DNA of 64,000 bases from Humitalea rosea (GCF_003253705.1 NZ_QKYU01000011.1:107084-171083), one strand, 5' to 3'; positions 54,499 through 63,856 are shown, counted from the stretch's first letter. Notes: generated from the letters alone by a model not told the origin. Made by a program: numbers and translations.

Positions 54499-54533
54499 GG
54501 GGGGTTCTGCTGACGGGGTTCTGCTGACGGGCG

Positions 54534-54553
54534 GGGGGGGCATCGTCCCCCCC
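54534..54553 (+). terminator. G/C-stem terminator after prs
   Basis: Seven G (54534-54540), loop CATCGT, seven C (54547-54553), then TTCCTTA. It follows three near-identical copies of TTCTGCTGA(C/G)GGG (54489-54532). Confidence 0.65.
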
Positions 54554-54617
54554 TTCCTTACCGGCGGCATCCGCGCGAAGGTCCGGCATACCGGAAACCG
54601 GTCAAGGAACCTCCGCC

Positions 54618-55235
54618 ATGAAGCTTTTCTACGCCCCCGGCGCCTGCTCGCTCGGCATCCATGTGCTGTTGGAGGAGATCGGCGCGCCCTATGAGGCCGA
54701 GGCCGTCGATCTGCGCAGCGGGGCGCAGTTCAAGCCGGAATTCACCGCGGTGAACCCGAAGTCCAAGGTACCGACCCTGGCGCTGGACGAAGGCGCGCCG
54801 CTGACCGAATACCCCGCCATCGCCTATTACCTCGCCGCGACCTACCCCGCCGCGAAGCTGATGCCGGCCGCCGGCGAGCCGATGGCGCGCGCGATCGAGG
54901 CGACGGACTTCTGCGTCTCCACCATGCACATGCAGGGCTTCTCCCGCATCTTCCGCCCGGCGAACTTCGCGCCCAGCGAAGGCGACGCCGATGCGGTGAA
55001 GGCGCGCGGCGCCGAGATCTTCGACAAGGGCCTCGCCGTCATGGAGAAGGCGCTGGAGGGCAAGGACTGGGTCGCGGGCGAGTTCTCCTTCGCCGATACC
55101 GCACTGTTCTACGTCTGCTACTGGCGCGCCGCGCGGCTCAAGCTGCCCCTGCCCGAGCGGGTCGCCGCGCATTACGCGCGGATGCTGGCCCGCCCGGCGA
55201 CGCAGCGCGCCATGGTCGCCGAAGGGCTCGCCTGA
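54618..55235 (+). CDS. Glutathione S-transferase (beta class)
   Basis: A 205-residue GST. MKLFYAPGACSLGIHVLLEE carries Cys10, the usual bacterial beta-class catalytic Cys. VNPKSKVPTLALDEGAPLTEYPAIAYYLA binds the gamma-glutamyl part. The helical C-domain has WVAGEFSFADTALFYVCYW. GAACCTCC precedes the start. Likely in detoxification or thiol redox; two bases separate it from a second GST gene, so the pair is co-transcribed. Confidence 0.92.
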   Translation: MKLFYAPGACSLGIHVLLEEIGAPYEAEAVDLRSGAQFKPEFTAVNPKSKVPTLALDEGAPLTEYPAIAYYLAATYPAAKLMPAAGEPMARAIEATDFCVSTMHMQGFSRIFRPANFAPSEGDADAVKARGAEIFDKGLAVMEKALEGKDWVAGEFSFADTALFYVCYWRAARLKLPLPERVAAHYARMLARPATQRAMVAEGLA

Positions 55236-55237
55236 TC

Positions 55238-55879
55238 ATGCCCCCCGCGACCCGGCCGACGCTCTGGACCAGTTCCCGCACCGCAGGGACGGTCACCCAT
55301 CTGGCGGCGGCGGTCGCGGGGCTGGATCTGGATATCCGCTTCCTCTCCCTGCGCGGCGGCGACACCAGGACGCCCGCCTATCTGGCGCTGAACCCCAAGG
55401 GGCAGGTGCCGGCGCTGGAACTGGCCGATGGCACCGTCATCACCGAGGCCCCGGCGATCCTGACCTGGATCGCCGATGTCGCGCCGGACAGCGGCCTGCT
55501 GCCCGCGATGCATCCGCAACGGGCCAAGGCGCTGGAGTGGATGGCCTGGTGCCAGACGATCTGGACCGGCGCCTTTGGCCTGGCCTTCGGCGCCAAGCGC
55601 ATCGCCGGCGATGATGTTGCGGTCGCTGCCCTGCTGCGGGCGGCCGGGATCGAACGCGTGACGGCCGCCATGGCGCTGGTCGATGCCGCCATCCAGCCGG
55701 ATGGCACGCTGCTCGGCACCGGGCAGCCGACGGCGGCGGATCTGTACGTCTTCCACCTGACCACCTTCCTCAAGCCACTGGCGATCGATATCTCGGCCCT
55801 GCCACACCTCGCGGCCCTGCGCGAGCATGTGGGAGCCCTGCCCGGCGTCATCGCCGCCCTTGCCCGGGAAGCCGCATGA
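55238..55879 (+). CDS. Glutathione S-transferase family protein
   Basis: A 213-residue GST-fold protein, diverged from its neighbour. The N-domain has WTSSRTAGTVTHLAAAVAGL with Ser in place of Cys at the thiol site, then NPKGQVPALELADGTVITEAPAILTWIAD. The C-domain includes LLGTGQPTAADLYVFHLTTF. It is coupled downstream to a phosphatase gene by ATGA (55876). Substrate unknown. Confidence 0.88.
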   Translation: MPPATRPTLWTSSRTAGTVTHLAAAVAGLDLDIRFLSLRGGDTRTPAYLALNPKGQVPALELADGTVITEAPAILTWIADVAPDSGLLPAMHPQRAKALEWMAWCQTIWTGAFGLAFGAKRIAGDDVAVAALLRAAGIERVTAAMALVDAAIQPDGTLLGTGQPTAADLYVFHLTTFLKPLAIDISALPHLAALREHVGALPGVIAALAREAA

Positions 55880-56445
55880 GCCTGCCCCAGATCCCGTTCT
55901 GGTTCCTCCGCCATGGCGAGACCGACTGGAACGCCCGCTACCTCGCCCAGGGCGGGACCGATGTCGCGCTGAACGCGGCCGGCATCGCCCAGGCGCATCG
56001 GGCCGCGGCGGCGCTGAAGGCGTTGCCGCCGGAGCGGCGGCCGGTTGCCGTCGTTGCCTCCCCGCTCGGCCGGGCGCAGGTGACGGCGGAGGTCGCGGCC
56101 GAGGCGCTCGGCCTGCCCTTCACCACCGACGAGGGGCTGCGCGAATGCAGCTTCGGCGTGATGGAGGGCCAGGTCATGGCCGAGTGGTTCCACGCCTGGG
56201 TCGCCGGCGAGGACACGCCCGAGGGCTGCGAGTCCTTCCTCGACCTGCGCCTGCGGGCGCGTTCGGCGATCGGCCGGGCGCTGACGCTGCCGGGGCCGGT
56301 GCTGGTGGTGGCACATGGCGCGCTCTGGCGCGGCTTCCGGGCCGAGGCCGGGCTGCCGGCCGATATCCGCACACCCAATGCCCAGCCGCTCTGGGTCGCG
56401 CCGGGCGATCCCGCCTGGAGCATGACGCCGCTCGATCTGGCGTGA
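55876..56445 (+). CDS. Histidine phosphatase family protein
   Basis: A 189-residue phosphoglycerate-mutase-like phosphatase. FWFLRHGETDWNARYLAQGG holds the catalytic RHG. ASPLGRAQVTAEVAAEALGL and LRECSFGVMEGQ supply the second Arg and the acid/base Glu, and VLVVAHGALWRGF the second His. The substrate may be a sugar phosphate, alpha-ribazole phosphate or phosphoglycerate; no neighbour decides. ATGA overlap with the GST gene; convergent with the DUF2339 gene, four bases apart. Confidence 0.9.
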   Translation: MSLPQIPFWFLRHGETDWNARYLAQGGTDVALNAAGIAQAHRAAAALKALPPERRPVAVVASPLGRAQVTAEVAAEALGLPFTTDEGLRECSFGVMEGQVMAEWFHAWVAGEDTPEGCESFLDLRLRARSAIGRALTLPGPVLVVAHGALWRGFRAEAGLPADIRTPNAQPLWVAPGDPAWSMTPLDLA

Positions 56446-56449
56446 GGCC

Positions 56450-59002
56450 TCACGCCGGTAGCTTCGCCCGGCGATAGGCGGCCCCCAGCCCGATCAGCGC
56501 CAGCCCGAGGCCGAGGAAGGACAGCACCCGCCAGATACCCTCCAGCTCGGCCATATCCACCACGAAGATCTTGGCCGTGGTCACTCCGATCGCGGCCAGG
56601 GCCGCCAGCCGCGGCCCGCGCCAGCCACGGCCGAGGCCAAGCGCGAACAGCAGCACCGACAAGACCAACCAGCCACCGGAAATGGCCCAGAGCTCGGCGC
56701 CGTCGAACCCCTCGCCCGCCAGCCCGACCCTTGGGCCATGCCACAGGCGCCGGACCTCCAGCACCACCCAGGCAAGCCCCGCCAGCAGCGAAAGCATGCC
56801 GAGCAGCCGCGCGAGGCGGCGCGAGACCCCCGGACTGCCGGCGATCACCGCCGCCACCAGCGCCGGGATCGCGTAGCCCGCCAGCAACGGGTTCCAGATC
56901 GTGATGCCCGGGACCTTCTCGTCGCTGAAGAGGGGAGTCCAGGCGATCAACCCGGCCAGCAGCAGCATGGCGGCACAGCCGACGACCCGCAGCGCCGCCA
57001 GGCGCACCGCCAGCGGCGCCCGCGCCTGCAGCCAGCCCAGCCCCGCGGTCAGCAGCCAGGCCAGGCCGCAGAAGGCCGCGACATCGACGAAGGCGATGCG
57101 CCCATCCTCAAGCCCGCCCGTCATCCCATGCCGGAGCAGCACCATCGCCCCCGCGATCCCGGCGGCCAGCGACACGCCCCGGAGCCAAATGACGGCACGG
57201 CCGGTGCCGCCGAAGAGGCGCGCCGCCAACCCGGCGGCCGCGGCCGGAACCAGATAGGCGATGGCCAGCCCATTCAGCACCGGCGTGGTCCCGACATCGT
57301 AGCCGATGACCGCCGGGTTCAGCACCAGCCGCACCAGCACCCCGGCCGCCAGCACCGCCGCCACCACCCGCAGCGCGCGCGGGCCGGTCCGGGATTCGAT
57401 CCAGGCCAGCGCCGGCAGCAGCAACCCCAGCGCCGCGGACAGCCACTGGTCGGTCAGCAGCATCCCGGCCGCCAGGGCCAGGGCCGCGACCGCGCCGGCG
57501 GCCCATTCCCCGGCCTCGGTCGCGACCCCGCGCCGCATCGCCCGCCCCGCGGCCACGACCAGCAGCCCCGCCAGCGCCAGCCCCGCCGCGGCCCAGAGCG
57601 GATCGGGCTGGAAGCCGCGGATGCGGGCGAAGCCGATCAGCAGCATGGCCACCGGAACCCCGGCGCCGAGCCCCGCCCAGCCGCCACGGCGCGCCCCCAG
57701 CCACAGCCCCGCGACCAGATGCAGCACGGCCAGGGCGGCCAGCAGCCCGATGAAGGGCTCCAGCACCGGCGGCGCCCAGCCCTCCAGCCCCGGCAGGACG
57801 ACGGCCGGAACGCCTTCGATGGTCACCGCCTCGGCCGTCGGCTCCCAGAAGGGCAGCGCCCAGCCCGCCACGGCCAGCGTGGCGATGGCCGCGGCATACC
57901 AGGGCAGGCGGATCAGCCCGGGCTCCGGCGCCGCGCGCAGGAGGGCGACCAGGCACAGCCCCAGCAGCCCGGCCGCCTCGGCTTCCAGCAAGACCATCGG
58001 CCCGAAGCCCGGCAGCAGCGCGAGCCCGGGCGCCAGCACTGCCCAGGCCGCGACCACCCGCCCCGCCGCCACCCCGCCGACGCCGCGCGGCAGCGCGAAA
58101 AGCAGCACCCCGGTGGCGGCAGGGACGAAGACCAGCGGGGCCCAAAGCGCCTCCGGCACCGGCAGGTGCTGCCCCGCCATGGCCCAGAGCGCGACGCCGA
58201 GGGCTGCCAGGGCGCCAAGCGGCGTCCAGGCCGCGAGCCGCACCACCAGCCCGGCCGCGGCGGTCACCACCAGCAGATAGGCGTAGAGCCCGGGCAGGAA
58301 GGGGTCCTCGGTCGCCACCAGCATCGGCGTGACATAGGCGCCAAGCAGCCCCACCACCCCGACCAGAGGCCCAAAGCGCAGGGCCAGCAGCAGCCCCGCC
58401 ACCCCCGCCGCCGCCAGCAGCGCGAAAGCGACCAGCACCGGCACCAGCCCGTAGAGCGGGCCGGCCGCATAGGCCGCGCCGAACAGCGCCGCGACGCCGC
58501 CCGCCGCAAGGGCCGCCGGAGCCAGGTCGGGCGCCGAGCCATGCGGGCAGCGCCGCGCGAGGCGCTCGGCGGCCGCGACCAGGGCCAGGCCCAGCACCGC
58601 CGCCAGCAGGCTGCGCGGGGCGGGGCCGAGCCAGCCTTCCTCGATCCCGAAGCGCACCAGGAACACCGCCGAAAGCAGCAGTGCCGCGGCGCCGAGCCAG
58701 AGGCCGAAGCGCTGGGTCAGCGCTTCCTCCAGGTTTCGGCGGGGCGGGGCGGGTGGCACGGCCGCGGGGGCCGGTGGGGGCAGCGCCTCGGGGCCGGGCG
58801 CCGGTTCTTGCGCCTCGAACACGGGGTGATGCGGGAGCACCTGTTCGGGCACCGGGCCGGTTCGTGCCGCCACCACGCCGGACGCGAGTTCGGCCCGCAG
58901 CCGCCGGACCTCCCGCAACGCCCGCCCGGCGCGGAAGAAGCCGATCACCCCGAGGCTCCAGCCCGCGACCGAAAGCAGCGCCAGCAACAACACCTCATCC
59001 AT
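56450..59002 (-). CDS. DUF2339 polytopic membrane protein
   Basis: An 850-residue protein of the DUF2339 family. One N-terminal membrane segment and a charged/Pro-rich linker (residues ~25-110) are followed by LEEALTQRFGLWLGAAALLL, the family marker, and then some 20 or more hydrophobic segments. Function is unknown; a role in envelope polymer export has been suggested only by topology. The start at 59002 gives MDEVLLLALLSVAGW; longer upstream extension is Gly/Pro-rich and unlikely. It is divergent from rplY. Confidence 0.85.
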   Translation of the reverse strand: MDEVLLLALLSVAGWSLGVIGFFRAGRALREVRRLRAELASGVVAARTGPVPEQVLPHHPVFEAQEPAPGPEALPPPAPAAVPPAPPRRNLEEALTQRFGLWLGAAALLLSAVFLVRFGIEEGWLGPAPRSLLAAVLGLALVAAAERLARRCPHGSAPDLAPAALAAGGVAALFGAAYAAGPLYGLVPVLVAFALLAAAGVAGLLLALRFGPLVGVVGLLGAYVTPMLVATEDPFLPGLYAYLLVVTAAAGLVVRLAAWTPLGALAALGVALWAMAGQHLPVPEALWAPLVFVPAATGVLLFALPRGVGGVAAGRVVAAWAVLAPGLALLPGFGPMVLLEAEAAGLLGLCLVALLRAAPEPGLIRLPWYAAAIATLAVAGWALPFWEPTAEAVTIEGVPAVVLPGLEGWAPPVLEPFIGLLAALAVLHLVAGLWLGARRGGWAGLGAGVPVAMLLIGFARIRGFQPDPLWAAAGLALAGLLVVAAGRAMRRGVATEAGEWAAGAVAALALAAGMLLTDQWLSAALGLLLPALAWIESRTGPRALRVVAAVLAAGVLVRLVLNPAVIGYDVGTTPVLNGLAIAYLVPAAAAGLAARLFGGTGRAVIWLRGVSLAAGIAGAMVLLRHGMTGGLEDGRIAFVDVAAFCGLAWLLTAGLGWLQARAPLAVRLAALRVVGCAAMLLLAGLIAWTPLFSDEKVPGITIWNPLLAGYAIPALVAAVIAGSPGVSRRLARLLGMLSLLAGLAWVVLEVRRLWHGPRVGLAGEGFDGAELWAISGGWLVLSVLLFALGLGRGWRGPRLAALAAIGVTTAKIFVVDMAELEGIWRVLSFLGLGLALIGLGAAYRRAKLPA

Positions 59003-59213
59003 CACGTTACGCCCCCGCCCATGTGCCAAGCCTTGCGCGGAACGGGTGCCGCCGCTATGGCCCCCCGACGCCGGCACCCCTGGAGGCCGGCGGTCCTGAA
59101 CGCTGTGGACCATCCTGCCCCTATCGGGCAGGCCACCCGTAAGGGGCGTACAGACACAACCTCTCGATCCCCCACCCGCGGGCGGGGCGATACACCCACA
59201 GGAGTATGCGGAC

Positions 59214-59903
59214 ATGGTCCAGATATATCGGATCCCCGCCGTGGCGCGCGAGCAGGCCGGTAAGGGGGCGGCACGCGCAACACGGAGGTCGGGACTGGTT
59301 CCCGGCGTGATCTACGGCGCGAAGCTGCCATCCACGATGGTCTCGCTCGACCCGCGCGTCGTGATGAAGGAATTGCACAAGGGCGGCTGGCAGTCGCATT
59401 TGTATGACATCGAGGTCGAAGGCGGCAGCACCGAGCGCGTGCTGATGCGCGAAGTGCAGTTCCATCCGGTGAGCGACAAGCCGCTGCATGTGGACTTCCA
59501 GCGCCTCGCCCCCGGCGCCCGTATCAAGGTGAAGGTGCCCGTCGCCTTCACCAATGAGGACATCTGCCCCGGCCTCAAGGCGGGCGGCGTGCTGAACGTC
59601 GTTCGGCGCGAGATCGAAGTGCTGGCCGAGCCCGCGAACGTGCCCGAGGCCTTCCACATCGACCTGTCCGAGGCCAACATCGGCGCCTCGCTGCGCCTGT
59701 CGATGATCAAGGACCTGCTGGGCGCCAAGTCGGTGATCCAGGGCCGTGACTTCATGGTCGCCTCGATCGCGGCGCCGACCGTGGATGCCGATCTGGCCCC
59801 GCCGCCGCCGCCGCCGGAGCCCGTCAAGGGCAAGGGCAAGGCCGCGGCCAAGCCCGCCGCAGCGGCGCCCGCCGCCGCCAAGCCGGCCGCCAAGAAGAAG
59901 TAA
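59214..59903 (+). CDS. rplY: 50S ribosomal protein L25/CTC
   Basis: A 229-residue long-form L25 (CTC family), binding 5S rRNA. ARATRRSGLVPGVIYG is the N-terminal RNA-binding strand, VLMREVQFHPVSDKPLHVDFQRL is highly conserved, and the C-terminal beta domain ends with an Ala/Lys-rich tail (KGKGKAAAKPAAAAPAAAK). The start ATG 59214 follows CAGGAG. The order rplY-pth-(ychF) is standard in proteobacteria. Confidence 0.95.
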   Translation: MVQIYRIPAVAREQAGKGAARATRRSGLVPGVIYGAKLPSTMVSLDPRVVMKELHKGGWQSHLYDIEVEGGSTERVLMREVQFHPVSDKPLHVDFQRLAPGARIKVKVPVAFTNEDICPGLKAGGVLNVVRREIEVLAEPANVPEAFHIDLSEANIGASLRLSMIKDLLGAKSVIQGRDFMVASIAAPTVDADLAPPPPPPEPVKGKGKAAAKPAAAAPAAAKPAAKKK

Positions 59904-59945
59904 GCAACAGCCCGCGGCCGACCCGGCTTCATGCGACCCAGCTTC

Positions 59946-60521
59946 ATGCGACTCTGGGTCGGCCTCGGCAATCCTGGCGCGGAACATGCGCGCCAGCGCC
60001 ACAATATCGGCTTCATGGCCATGGAGGCGGTCGCCCGCCGCCATGGTTTTTCCCCCTGGCGCCAGAAGTTCCGCGCTTTGGTCGCGGATGGCACCATCGG
60101 CGCCGAGCGCATCCTGCTGCTCCTGCCGCAGACCTACATGAACGCCAGCGGCGATGCGGTGCAGCCCGCCAGCGCCTTCCACAAAATCCCCCCCGAACAT
60201 ATCTGCGCCTTCCATGACGAGCTCGATCTCGCCCCCGGACGGGTGCGGGTGAAGCGCGGCGGCGGGGCGGCCGGCCACAACGGGCTGCGCGACATGCAGC
60301 GCGCCCTCGGCACGCCCGATTTCTGGCGGGTGCGGCTCGGCATCGGCCATCCGGGACATCGCGACCAGGTGACGAGCCATGTGCTCGGCAATTTCGCCAA
60401 GGTGGATACCTGGGTCGGGCCGCTGCTGGATGCGGTGGCCGATGCGGCGCCCCTGCTCGCGGCCGACCAGCCGGAGGCCTTCATGACCCGTGTCGCGCTG
60501 CTGACGCAAGGCAGCCAATAA
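59946..60521 (+). CDS. pth: Peptidyl-tRNA hydrolase
   Basis: A 191-residue enzyme releasing peptides from stalled peptidyl-tRNA. MRLWVGLGNPGAEHARQRHNIGFMAME contains the catalytic His20 equivalent. LLPQTYMNASGDAV and FHDELDLAPGRVRVKRGG carry Asn and Asp of the active site, followed by GHNGLRDM. ATG 59946 matches the family start. ATG 59931 is created by a duplicated CTTCATGCGAC, so two in-frame starts lie 15 bases apart. Confidence 0.94.
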   Translation: MRLWVGLGNPGAEHARQRHNIGFMAMEAVARRHGFSPWRQKFRALVADGTIGAERILLLLPQTYMNASGDAVQPASAFHKIPPEHICAFHDELDLAPGRVRVKRGGGAAGHNGLRDMQRALGTPDFWRVRLGIGHPGHRDQVTSHVLGNFAKVDTWVGPLLDAVADAAPLLAADQPEAFMTRVALLTQGSQ

Positions 60522-60722
60522 TTCGGGCGCCTGGACAGTTTATCAGGAAAAGCCGATCTCTTGTTTGTGAGGCGCGACAAAGCGCCCTGATCGCCCTGCT
60601 GCCCCTTCGGGCTGGTTGAGGCCCGCGGGTCAACGCATCCGCACCTTCCGCGCGATTCCTGGCGCGGCCGTATTCGCGCCGGTCGCGCGCCCCCTGGAAT
60701 GCGTTGCGGAGAGTTGTATCTC

Positions 60723-61163
60723 ATGGATATGGAACAGGACGACATGCCGGACTCCGGCGGGCCGGCATCCGAGGACTGGGCCAACGCCGCCGCCGCGCTG
60801 GCGGCCGGTGTCGTCAAGGAAGCGGCGACCCTGGCACAGGCCGCGGCCGGGCTGGCCCAGGCGCTGAGCGCGGGCATCACCTCCGACATCCGGCGCCATG
60901 GCGCGATCCAGGGTGCGGCGGCCGCGGCGGCCCTGCGCGCGGCGCTGCTGCTGGATGTCGCCGATGCGATGATCCATCCCGGCACGGCGCTGGAACGCGC
61001 GGCACGGGTGGTGGCGGCGGCCAAGCGCGTCGGCATGCCCGCAGCACCTCTGGCCGCCCCACTGCGGGCCGCGGCGCTGGCGCTGCCGACCGATGACGCG
61101 GCGGCGCGGATCGCGGCGAGCGCCATCGCCGAACAGGTCGCGGTGGTGCTCGAGGGCGGCTGA
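60723..61163 (+). CDS. Ala-rich hypothetical protein between pth and ychF
   Basis: Unrecognised 146-residue protein, about one third Ala, all helical (AAAALAAGVVKEAATLAQ, AALRAALLLDVADAMI, AARIAASAIAEQVAVVL). GGAGAG lies nine bases before the ATG. It lacks a signal or clear membrane segment. It interrupts the usual pth-ychF adjacency. The 200-bp gap after pth has a GGCGC/GCGCC hairpin near 60572 and nothing else recognisable. Confidence 0.55.
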   Translation: MDMEQDDMPDSGGPASEDWANAAAALAAGVVKEAATLAQAAAGLAQALSAGITSDIRRHGAIQGAAAAAALRAALLLDVADAMIHPGTALERAARVVAAAKRVGMPAAPLAAPLRAAALALPTDDAAARIAASAIAEQVAVVLEGG

Positions 61164-61194
61164 ACGCCCGTCACGCGGGAAGCGAGGAGTGGCC

Positions 61195-61623
61195 ATGGCA
61201 GGCCTGGTCACGCTCATCGGCCTCCCCTTCGCCTTGGCCGGCGTGGCCCTTTCCCCACAGCCCGCCTGAGCGACGAGACGCTGGCGGTGGTCCCAGGGCT
61301 CGCGGCCTACTCATCCTGGCCGGCATCGCGCTGGTGGGGGTGGCGGGGCTGTTGATCCTGTCGCTGACGGTCCCGCTGACGCATCGCATCTGGCGTGATG
61401 CCCGGGCCTGGATCACCGGAAGGCCGCCGCGCCATCGTTCCTATGCCCAGACGGACCTATGCCCAGGCGGACCTATGCCCAGGCGGATATTTCGGCGGCG
61501 CAGCTTGAGCTGGCCTATGCCTCATCCGACAGCAACTGCTTCGGAAGATTTTGTTGCGTTCGGCGAAGTCCATCCCCCGCCACGATCGCCGATCTAGCCG
61601 AGGAAGCCCCTGACCTTTACTGA
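61195..61623 (+). pseudogene. Decayed small membrane-protein gene with several frameshifts
   Basis: GAGGAG five bases before ATG 61195 starts MAGLVTLIGLPFALAGVALS, which hits a stop after 24 codons. Protein-like sequence continues in other frames: TARLSDETLAVVPGLAAY, then LLILAGIALVGVAGLLILSL with THRIWRDARAWITG, and, after a 16-bp repeat, AQADISAAQLELAYASSDSN back in the first frame to TGA 61621-61623. Together they read as one two-helix membrane protein broken by about three indels. Sequencing errors are an alternative explanation. Confidence 0.55.
61440..61487 (+). repeat. Three tandem 16-bp repeats breaking the frame
   Basis: CCTATGCCCAG(A/G)CGGA occurs three times (61440-61455, 61456-61471, 61472-61487). 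Because 16 is not a multiple of three, each extra copy shifts the frame; one copy would join the flanking protein-like segments in frame. Confidence 0.85.
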
Positions 61624-61694
61624 GGGGCGCACAAGCACTGCGCGTGCACGCCAGGGCGCGCCACGCGCACCCCAACTTCAAGGTTTCCCTCCCC

Positions 61695-62789
61695 ATGGGC
61701 TTCAACTGCGGCATCGTGGGCCTGCCGAATGTCGGCAAGTCCACCCTCTTCAACGCGCTGACCGCCACCGCCGCGGCGCAGGCGGCCAACTATCCCTTCT
61801 GCACCATCGAGCCCAATGTCGGCCGCGTGGCGGTGCCCGATCCGCGCCTGGATGCGCTGACCCGCATCGGCAAGTCGCAGAAGACGGTGCCGACCAGTCT
61901 GGAATTCGTGGATATCGCCGGGCTGGTCCGCGGCGCGTCCAAGGGTGAGGGCCTCGGCAACCAGTTCCTGGCCAATATCCGGGAGGTGGATGCCATCATC
62001 CATGTGCTGCGCTGCTTCGAGGATGGCGACGTCACCCATGTCGAGGGCAATATCGACCCGGTGCGCGATGCCGAGACGGTCGAGACCGAGCTGATGCTCG
62101 CCGACCTCGACAGCCTGGAGAAGCGCCTGCCGTCCCTGCAGAAGAAGGCCAAGGGCGGCGACAAGGACAGCGCCGCCCTGGTCGCGCTGATGGAGCCGAT
62201 CGTCGCCGCCCTCGCCGAGGGCCGCCCGGCCCGCAGCGTGGTTGCAGCCGCCGATGCGGCCGCCGTCTCCAAGCTTGGGCTGATGACCTCCAAGCCGGTG
62301 CTGTTCGTCTGCAATGTCGAGGAAGCCTCGGCCGCCAACGGCAATGCGCTGAGCGAGAGGGTGTTTGCCATGGCCGCCGCCCAAGGGGCGCGCGCCGTGG
62401 TGGTCAGTGCGGCAATCGAGGCCGAGATCAGCCAGATGGCGCCCGCCGACCGCGCCGAATTCCTGGAGAGCCTCGGGCTGGTGGATAGCGGGCTCGATCG
62501 CATCATCCGGGCCGGCTACGCGCTGCTCGGGCTGATCACCTATTTCACCTGCGGGCCGAAGGAGGCCCGCGCCTGGACCATCACCAAGGGCACCAAGGCC
62601 CCCGGGGCGGCGGGCGTGATCCATGGCGATTTCGAGCGGGGCTTCATCGCCTGCGAGACGGTCGCCTATGAGGACTACATCACGCTCGGCGGCGAACAGG
62701 GGGCGAAGGAGGCGGGGAAGATGCGGATCGAAGGCAAGGAATATGTCGTCAAGGACGGCGATATCCTGCTGTTCCGCTTCAACGTTTAG
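61695..62789 (+). CDS. ychF: Redox-regulated ATPase YchF (OLA1)
   Basis: A 364-residue Obg-family P-loop protein preferring [23 protein letters not shown] is G1, [18 protein letters not shown] is G3, and the G4 position reads NVEE, the replacement that changes GTP to ATP specificity. A coiled-coil insertion ([20 protein letters not shown]) precedes the TGS domain, which includes [19 protein letters not shown] 61695 gives the family start. Its end overlaps the convergent DUF4169 gene by 11 bases. Confidence 0.95.
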   Translation: MGFNCGIVGLPNVGKSTLFNALTATAAAQAANYPFCTIEPNVGRVAVPDPRLDALTRIGKSQKTVPTSLEFVDIAGLVRGASKGEGLGNQFLANIREVDAIIHVLRCFEDGDVTHVEGNIDPVRDAETVETELMLADLDSLEKRLPSLQKKAKGGDKDSAALVALMEPIVAALAEGRPARSVVAAADAAAVSKLGLMTSKPVLFVCNVEEASAANGNALSERVFAMAAAQGARAVVVSAAIEAEISQMAPADRAEFLESLGLVDSGLDRIIRAGYALLGLITYFTCGPKEARAWTITKGTKAPGAAGVIHGDFERGFIACETVAYEDYITLGGEQGAKEAGKMRIEGKEYVVKDGDILLFRFNV

Positions 62790-62979
62790 CCGGATCCGGG
62801 GGATCGTCGTGCAGTCGCGCACCATCCAGCAGACGGCGCGCGGCCTCGGCCTGCTTCTCCTCCCGCTCCCGCTCCGCCCGGCCACGGCCGAATTTGGCGC
62901 GGTTGGCGGCGGCGGTGGCGGAGGCTTCGGCCCGCGCGCGATCCTTACGCGCCCGGTTGAGGTTGACGATGTCAGCCAT
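62779..62979 (-). CDS. DUF4169 family protein
   Basis: A 66-residue very basic, helical protein: [20 protein letters not shown], then [21 protein letters not shown], the DUF4169 pattern found in alphaproteobacteria. Function unknown; the charge suggests nucleic-acid or ribosome contact. It is convergent with ychF and divergent from the dienelactone hydrolase gene. Confidence 0.85.
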   Translation of the reverse strand: MADIVNLNRARKDRARAEASATAAANRAKFGRGRAEREREEKQAEAARRLLDGARLHDDPPDPAKR

Positions 62980-63013
62980 GCCAAATCATATCACCGCACC
63001 GAGGAGTATATCC

Positions 63014-63676
63014 ATGCACGTTGATCTTACGGCCGCGGATGGCCACACCCTCTCCGCCTGGATCGAAGGGCCCGCCAATGCGTCCCGCGCCCTGGTGATG
63101 GTGCAGGAAATTTTTGGCGTGAACAGCCACATGCGGCGGCTGGCCGGCGTCTATGCCGCCCAGGGCTATCGCGTCGTGGTCCCGGCGCTGTTCGACCGCG
63201 TCTCGCGCGGCGTCGAGCTTGGCTACACCGCCGATGACGTGGCGCGCGGCCGCACCCTGCGTTCGGCGGTCAGCGATGCCCATGCCCTGGCCGATATCGA
63301 GGCCGCCCGTACCGCTTTGCCGGCCGGCCTGCCCCAGGGCATCATCGGCTATTGCTGGGGCGGCACCATCGCCTGGTGGGGCGCCACCAAGCTGACGGGC
63401 TTCAAGGCCGCGGTCGGCTACTACGGCAGCGGCATCGCCGCGACCAAGGATGTGGTGCCGAACTGCCCGGTGCAGCTGCATTTCGGCGAAGACGACAGCG
63501 GCATCCCGATGGCCGATGTCCGCGCCATCGAAGCCGCGCGCCCCGAGGTCGAGGTTTTCGTGTATGAAGGCGCAGGCCATGGCTTCGCCTGCGAACAGCG
63601 TGGCTCCTACGTCAAACCCCAGGCAGCCAAGGCCGAGGCGCGCAGCATCGAATTCCTCGCAAAGCATGTGAAGTGA
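63014..63676 (+). CDS. Dienelactone hydrolase family protein
   Basis: A 220-residue alpha/beta hydrolase of the DLH family. The nucleophile Cys is in IIGYCWGGTIAWW near residue 115, Asp is in HFGEDDSGIPM and His in YEGAGHGFACEQ. The oxyanion region is MVQEIFGVNSHMR. GAGGAG 13 bases upstream supports ATG 63014. The enzyme may hydrolyse dienelactone or other small esters; no aromatic-degradation genes accompany it. Confidence 0.9.
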   Translation: MHVDLTAADGHTLSAWIEGPANASRALVMVQEIFGVNSHMRRLAGVYAAQGYRVVVPALFDRVSRGVELGYTADDVARGRTLRSAVSDAHALADIEAARTALPAGLPQGIIGYCWGGTIAWWGATKLTGFKAAVGYYGSGIAATKDVVPNCPVQLHFGEDDSGIPMADVRAIEAARPEVEVFVYEGAGHGFACEQRGSYVKPQAAKAEARSIEFLAKHVK

Positions 63677-63697
63677 TCGAAGGGCAGGGCTGAGACG

Positions 63698-63856
63698 ATG
63701 TCGTATATCATCTGGGTCCTGGTCCTTCTGGCCGCATTGGCGGTCATTCCGGCGCTGAACCCCGCAAAATTCGAGGGGCTGCCGATCTGGCTGGTGATCG
63801 CGCTTGGGATCGCCGCCCTCTGCACGATGGGGAAGGGTAAGGGCGTCGATTCCTGA
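63698..63856 (+). CDS. 52-residue two-helix membrane protein
   Basis: A short protein with two hydrophobic segments: SYIIWVLVLLAALAVIPALN and LPIWLVIALGIAALCTM, and a basic end KGKGKGVDS-like tail. It lies 21 bases after the dienelactone hydrolase gene and may share its transcript. No family recognised; the length and amphipathic pattern support it as real. Confidence 0.5.
   Translation: MSYIIWVLVLLAALAVIPALNPAKFEGLPIWLVIALGIAALCTMGKGKGVDS

Noticed and set aside
56738..59263. Plus-strand frame of about 840 codons opposite the DUF2339 gene
   Set aside because: Gln/Arg/Pro-rich low-complexity shadow; the minus strand encodes a clear polytopic membrane protein.
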